Below, piece by piece: positions 5,689 to 8,873 of a stretch of DNA of 8,873 nt (position 1 is its first letter; every line of letters begins with the position of its first letter). The DNA comes from Parcubacteria group bacterium CG1_02_39_15 (GTDB lineage: Bacteria; Patescibacteriota; Minisyncoccia; Minisyncoccales; Paceibacteraceae): NCBI GenBank assembly GCA_001872265.1, contig MNWE01000021.1, positions 1 through 8,873 on the forward strand. The letters run 5' to 3'. The notes beneath the pieces are model-generated. The model saw nothing but the letters and a program-made list of their open reading frames with translations, was not told the DNA's origin and made no database searches. The position numbers were made by a program, and so were the translations under genes.

Positions 5689-5694
5689 GTAAAA

Positions 5695-6879
5695 ATGCAA
5701 AGCAATATAGATATAAAAAACTTCGCTTCGGCCATTGCCCAGATTGCTGAAGAAAAAGGAATTTCCCCGGAAAAGATTTTGGAAACCATTGAAATGGCCA
5801 TAGCCGCTGCTTATAAAAAAGAATACGGAAAGCGGGGACAAGTAATCAAAGCCAAGCTTGACCCGGGGACGGGCGAGCTTAAGCTTTGGCAAGTTAAGCA
5901 GGTTTTGGATAAATCAATGGTTTATACCGAGGAGGAATTAGAAAAACTGAAAGAAAAGGGCAAAGAGATTCAAGAAGACGAGGAAGGTAAAAAGCTCCGT
6001 TTTAATCCAGAAAAACATATTATGGCGGAAGAGGCGCGCAAAATTAAACCTAAAATCAAGCCCGGCGAAGAATTAGAAACAGCCTTAGAGCCCAAAGGCG
6101 ATTACGGCAGGATTGCCGCTCAGACCGCTAAACAGGTTATCACTCAACGGATTCGAGAGTCAGAAAGAGAAAGTATTTTTGATGAGTATAAAGGGAAAGA
6201 AGGGGAAATCATTTCAGGAATCGTCCAGAGAATTGAAGGGGGGAATGTTTTTATGGATATCGGAAAAACCTTAGGGATTCTGCCCAGAGAAGAACAGGTT
6301 CCTGGCGAGTTTTATCGGCCGAGCCAGAGGCTAAAAACCTTGGTTTTAAAAGTTGAACAAACTCCTAAGGGGCCCCTAATCTTTTTGTCTCGGAGCTATC
6401 CCAAGCTTGTTTCCAAGCTTTTTGAATTAGAAGTTCCTGAGCTTTCGGCTGGTCAAATCCAAATAAAATCAATAGCCAGGGAAGCTGGTTCTAGAACAAA
6501 AATTGCCGTAGCCTCCACCGTAGAAGGTATTGATCCTATTGGAGCTGCTGTTGGTCAAAGAGGCACCAGAGTGACGGCGGTCATCAACGAGCTGGGAGGA
6601 GAAAAAATTGATATTATTGAATATTCCGAGGACCCGGAAAAATATATTGCCAATGCCCTCTCTCCAGCTAAGGTCAACGAAGTTAAACGCCTTCCCAAAA
6701 ACAAGGCTCAGGTGATTGTCCCCGAAGACCAATTGTCTTTAGCCATAGGTAAAAATGGCCAGAATGTCAGATTAGCTGCCAAATTAACCGGCTGGAAAAT
6801 TGATGTTAGGGGTCCGGCCGAAGCTGCTCAAGCTCCGGAAGAGAAATCGGAAGAGGAAGTTAAAAAACCTAAAAAATAA
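5695..6879 (+). CDS. nusA: Transcription termination/antitermination factor NusA
   Basis: NusA binds RNA polymerase and nascent RNA and tunes pausing, hairpin-dependent termination and antitermination. The 394-residue protein has the standard order: an N-terminal polymerase-binding domain (1 to about 160), an S1 domain (about 168-235; GKEGEIISGIVQRIEGGNVFMDIG at 167-190), and KH1-KH2 (about 240-375) with REAGSRTKIAV (262-272), DPIGAAVGQRGTRV (280-293), LGGEKIDII (300-308), LSLAIGKNGQNVRLAAKLTG (347-366) and WKIDV. The end (375-394) is an acidic then Lys-rich tail, and the acidic AR repeats of E. coli NusA are absent. Residues about 72-110 form an extra charged segment (EEELEKLKEKGKEIQEDEEG) not present in E. 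coli. KH1 has Ala in GAAVGQRG where Cys is common. ATG 5695 has no Shine-Dalgarno sequence. A strong promoter and a terminator precede it, and hppA starts one base after its stop. The usual rimP and infB neighbours are absent. Confidence 0.96.
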   Translation: MQSNIDIKNFASAIAQIAEEKGISPEKILETIEMAIAAAYKKEYGKRGQVIKAKLDPGTGELKLWQVKQVLDKSMVYTEEELEKLKEKGKEIQEDEEGKKLRFNPEKHIMAEEARKIKPKIKPGEELETALEPKGDYGRIAAQTAKQVITQRIRESERESIFDEYKGKEGEIISGIVQRIEGGNVFMDIGKTLGILPREEQVPGEFYRPSQRLKTLVLKVEQTPKGPLIFLSRSYPKLVSKLFELEVPELSAGQIQIKSIAREAGSRTKIAVASTVEGIDPIGAAVGQRGTRVTAVINELGGEKIDIIEYSEDPEKYIANALSPAKVNEVKRLPKNKAQVIVPEDQLSLAIGKNGQNVRLAAKLTGWKIDVRGPAEAAQAPEEKSEEEVKKPKK

Positions 6880-6880
6880 T

Positions 6881-8863
6881 ATGCTTTTGTTTCCCATTAT
6901 CGTCTCAATATTCTCATTAATCTTTGCCTATTTTTTAATTCGAGAAGTTAAAAAAGCTCCTTCTGGTTCGGGCAAGATGATTGAGATTGCTCAAGGCATT
7001 CGCGAAGGAGCAGTCTCTTATCTAAAAAGACAATACAAAGCCGTGGCTCAGGTAGCAGTGGTTTTGTTTTTTGTTCTTTTTTTGGCCCTGGGCATTAAAG
7101 CTGCCCTAGGCTTCTTAATCGGAGCAATTGCTTCAGCAGCATCTGGTTTCATCGGAATGATGATTTCTACGCAGGCCAATGTTAAGGTGGCCGAAGCTGC
7201 TAAAAAAGGATTAGCTTCAACTTTAAATCTAGCCTTCAGGGGCGGCTCGGTGACGGGATTTTTAGTAGCCGGTTTGGGATTGCTTTCGGTAGCCGGCTTT
7301 TATTTTTTAGCGCAGGACTTAAAAGCCTTGGTAGCTTTGGGTTTTGGAGGAAGTTTAATCTCAGTTTTTGCCAGACTGGGAGGAGGCATTTATACTAAAG
7401 CGGCTGATGTTGGAGCTGATTTGGTGGGCAAGATTGAACAAGGTATCCCCGAGGATGATCCCAGAAATCCAGCCGTTATTGCTGACCAGGTCGGAGATAA
7501 CGTTGGCGACTGCGCCGGCATGGCTGCCGACCTTTTCGAGACTTATGTCGTAACCTTAGTGGCGGCCATGGTTTTAGGCAGTCTTCTTTTTCCTGATTTA
7601 TCCTCGGCTCTGACGTTGCCCTTAATGCTGGGCTCTATCGCTATTTTAGCTTCAATTATCTCCACTTTTTTTGTTAGGTTGCCTAAAAACCAGTCCATCA
7701 TTTCCGCTCTTTATCACGGTTTAATTGGAGCCGCCCTGCTCTCAGCCATCGGGTTTTTGCCGGTTATTCTCAAGGCGACTAGAGGTTTTCAAATGCCTTT
7801 TTTAAATCTTTATTTGCCCGCCATCATTGGTCTTTTAATTGCTGGAGGAATGTTTTTAATCACCGATTATTTTACTTCAAAAAAATATCGGCCGGTTAGG
7901 TCCATTGCTCAAGCTTCCCAATCTGGCCACGGCCCCAATATTATTGCGGGTTTGGCAGTAGGAATGGAATCAACTATTTTACCAATCATTTTGATTTCAA
8001 TTGGTATTTTAATCAGTTTTGCCTTGGGCGGGATGTATGGCTTGGCAATCGCGGCAGTGGCTATGCTTTCCTTAACCGGTTTGATAATCGCCCTGGATTC
8101 TTATGGTCCAATTTGCGACAATGCTGCTGGCATTTCGGAAATGGCCGGTTTGTCAGAAGAGAGCCGAGAAATTACTGATGCCTTAGATTCGGTGGGCAAT
8201 ACTACTAAGGCCATAACTAAAGGCTATGCCATAGCTTCAGCTGGCTTGGCAGCTTTGGTTTTGTTTTCTGCTTACACCCAAGAATTATTAAACTTAGGAA
8301 AAAAAGTCCAGTTTGTTTTAGAAGACCCCAGGGTCTTAGTTGGGCTGCTCTTGGGTGGAGTTATCGCTTACTATTTTGCCTCTTTGGCTATGACGGCCGT
8401 GGGGAAATCGGCTGGCAAGGTGGTTGAAGAGGTGAGAAGGCAATTTAAAGAAATAGCGGGATTAATGGCCGGGACTGCCAAGCCCGACTATTCAAAATGC
8501 GTTGATATCGTGACCAAGGCCGCCTTACGTGAAATGATAATTCCGGCTTTGCTGCCAGTTGCCTTCCCAATTTTAGTTGGCGTTATTTTAGGGCCAGAAG
8601 CTTTAGGAGGCCTTTTAATCGGCTCAATTATTGTCGGGATTTTCTTGGCCCTGCAAATGACTTCTGGCGGAGCCGCCTGGGACAATGCTAAAAAATATAT
8701 TGAGGAGGGCAACCTGGGAGGCAAGGGCTCTTTTGCTCATCAGGCAGCAGTAACCGGAGACACAGTGGGAGATCCATGCAAAGATTGTTCTGGGCCCGCC
8801 ATCAATCCAATGATTAAAGTGCTGAACATTGTCGCTTTATTAATCGTGGGATTTTTAGTATAA
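6881..8863 (+). CDS. hppA: Membrane-bound H+-translocating pyrophosphatase (K+-independent type)
   Basis: This membrane enzyme hydrolyses pyrophosphate and uses the energy to pump protons. The 660-residue length and many hydrophobic segments fit the family (about 16 helices). The pyrophosphate/Mg site is intact: GGGIYTKAADVGADLVGKIE (167-186), PEDDPRNPAVIAD (190-202), QVGDNVGDCAGMAADLFE (203-220), DNAAGISEMA (413-422) and, near the end, WDNAKKYIEEG (600-610) and GDTVGDPCKDCSGPA (626-640). GNTTKAITKG (439-448) carries Lys443, the residue that marks K+-independent pumps; K+-dependent ones have Ala there. Na+-pumping members are K+-dependent, so proton pumping is expected (inference from the family). 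The start is ATG 6881, one base after the nusA stop; an in-frame ATG further upstream (6800) lies inside nusA and would add a basic non-membrane leader. It is co-transcribed with nusA and lacks its own promoter or ribosome binding site. Confidence 0.96.
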   Translation: MLLFPIIVSIFSLIFAYFLIREVKKAPSGSGKMIEIAQGIREGAVSYLKRQYKAVAQVAVVLFFVLFLALGIKAALGFLIGAIASAASGFIGMMISTQANVKVAEAAKKGLASTLNLAFRGGSVTGFLVAGLGLLSVAGFYFLAQDLKALVALGFGGSLISVFARLGGGIYTKAADVGADLVGKIEQGIPEDDPRNPAVIADQVGDNVGDCAGMAADLFETYVVTLVAAMVLGSLLFPDLSSALTLPLMLGSIAILASIISTFFVRLPKNQSIISALYHGLIGAALLSAIGFLPVILKATRGFQMPFLNLYLPAIIGLLIAGGMFLITDYFTSKKYRPVRSIAQASQSGHGPNIIAGLAVGMESTILPIILISIGILISFALGGMYGLAIAAVAMLSLTGLIIALDSYGPICDNAAGISEMAGLSEESREITDALDSVGNTTKAITKGYAIASAGLAALVLFSAYTQELLNLGKKVQFVLEDPRVLVGLLLGGVIAYYFASLAMTAVGKSAGKVVEEVRRQFKEIAGLMAGTAKPDYSKCVDIVTKAALREMIIPALLPVAFPILVGVILGPEALGGLLIGSIIVGIFLALQMTSGGAAWDNAKKYIEEGNLGGKGSFAHQAAVTGDTVGDPCKDCSGPAINPMIKVLNIVALLIVGFLV

Positions 8864-8864
8864 T
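8859..8864 (+). promoter_or_regulatory. Possible -10 box overlapping the hppA stop codon
   Basis: TATAAT at 8859-8864 overlaps the hppA TAA and lies seven bases before an ATG at 8871-8873, the last bases of the window. The sequence 17 bases upstream (TTTATT, 8836-8841) is a poor -35. If real, transcription would begin at or next to the ATG of the next gene, giving a leaderless transcript. A perfect hexamer in A+T-rich DNA may be chance. Confidence 0.25.
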
Positions 8865-8873
8865 ACTTTTATG

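Noticed and set aside
6800..6880. An earlier in-frame ATG that would extend hppA by 27 residues.
   Set aside because: The extension is Lys/Arg-rich, lies wholly within nusA and precedes the membrane segment that normally begins the family; ATG 6881 directly after the nusA stop fits better.
1..8873. CRISPR arrays, tRNA or rRNA genes, insertion sequences, phage or defence genes.
   Set aside because: No repeated spacer pattern, cloverleaf, rRNA-like stretch, transposase or such motif was seen, and almost every base lies in a recognised gene.

Overview
The window is about 40 % G+C (by eye) and densely coded. Every recognisable gene is on the + strand, gaps between genes are 1 to 60 bases, and stops are TAA, TAG or TGA with no in-frame TGA, so the standard bacterial code applies. 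The small gene-dense style, weak or absent Shine-Dalgarno motifs, a single-domain biotin ligase, a NusA with an extra N-terminal segment and a membrane pyrophosphatase suggest a Patescibacteria/CPR (Parcubacteria-like) bacterium. That placement is an inference, not proven here.

Region 1 (1-4140) is a self-contained biotin-dependent acyl-CoA carboxylase operon. After the tail of an unidentified gene come biotin carboxylase (accC), a biotin carrier protein, a minimal biotin-protein ligase (birA) and a PccB-type carboxyltransferase. The ligase charges the carrier, the carboxylase loads CO2 on biotin, and the transferase moves it to an acyl-CoA. The residue after the GGAY motif in the transferase is Ile, as in acetyl-CoA-accepting homologues, rather than the Asp of strict propionyl-CoA carboxylases.

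Region 2 (4141-5644) is a lipid-synthesis cluster headed by an extended -10 promoter that lies inside a palindrome. It holds two divergent PlsY-family acyl-phosphate:glycerol-3-phosphate acyltransferase paralogues. Between them is a decayed gene whose surviving ends read as the start and end of a DegV/FakB fatty-acid-binding protein. FakB with FakA makes acyl-phosphate, the PlsY substrate, so the remnant fits its neighbours and suggests that the fatty-acid supply step was lost or moved.

Region 3 (5630-8873) has a near-consensus sigma70 promoter, a hairpin-plus-U-tract intrinsic terminator almost exactly at the predicted transcription start, then nusA and, one base after its stop, a K+-independent-type H+-translocating pyrophosphatase (hppA). 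No tRNA, rRNA, CRISPR array, insertion sequence or phage gene was seen. The main points for follow-up are the degV/fakB remnant between two plsY genes, the unusual PlsY motifs, the promoter-terminator arrangement before nusA, the ligase with an altered biotin loop, and the palindromic promoter before plsY.
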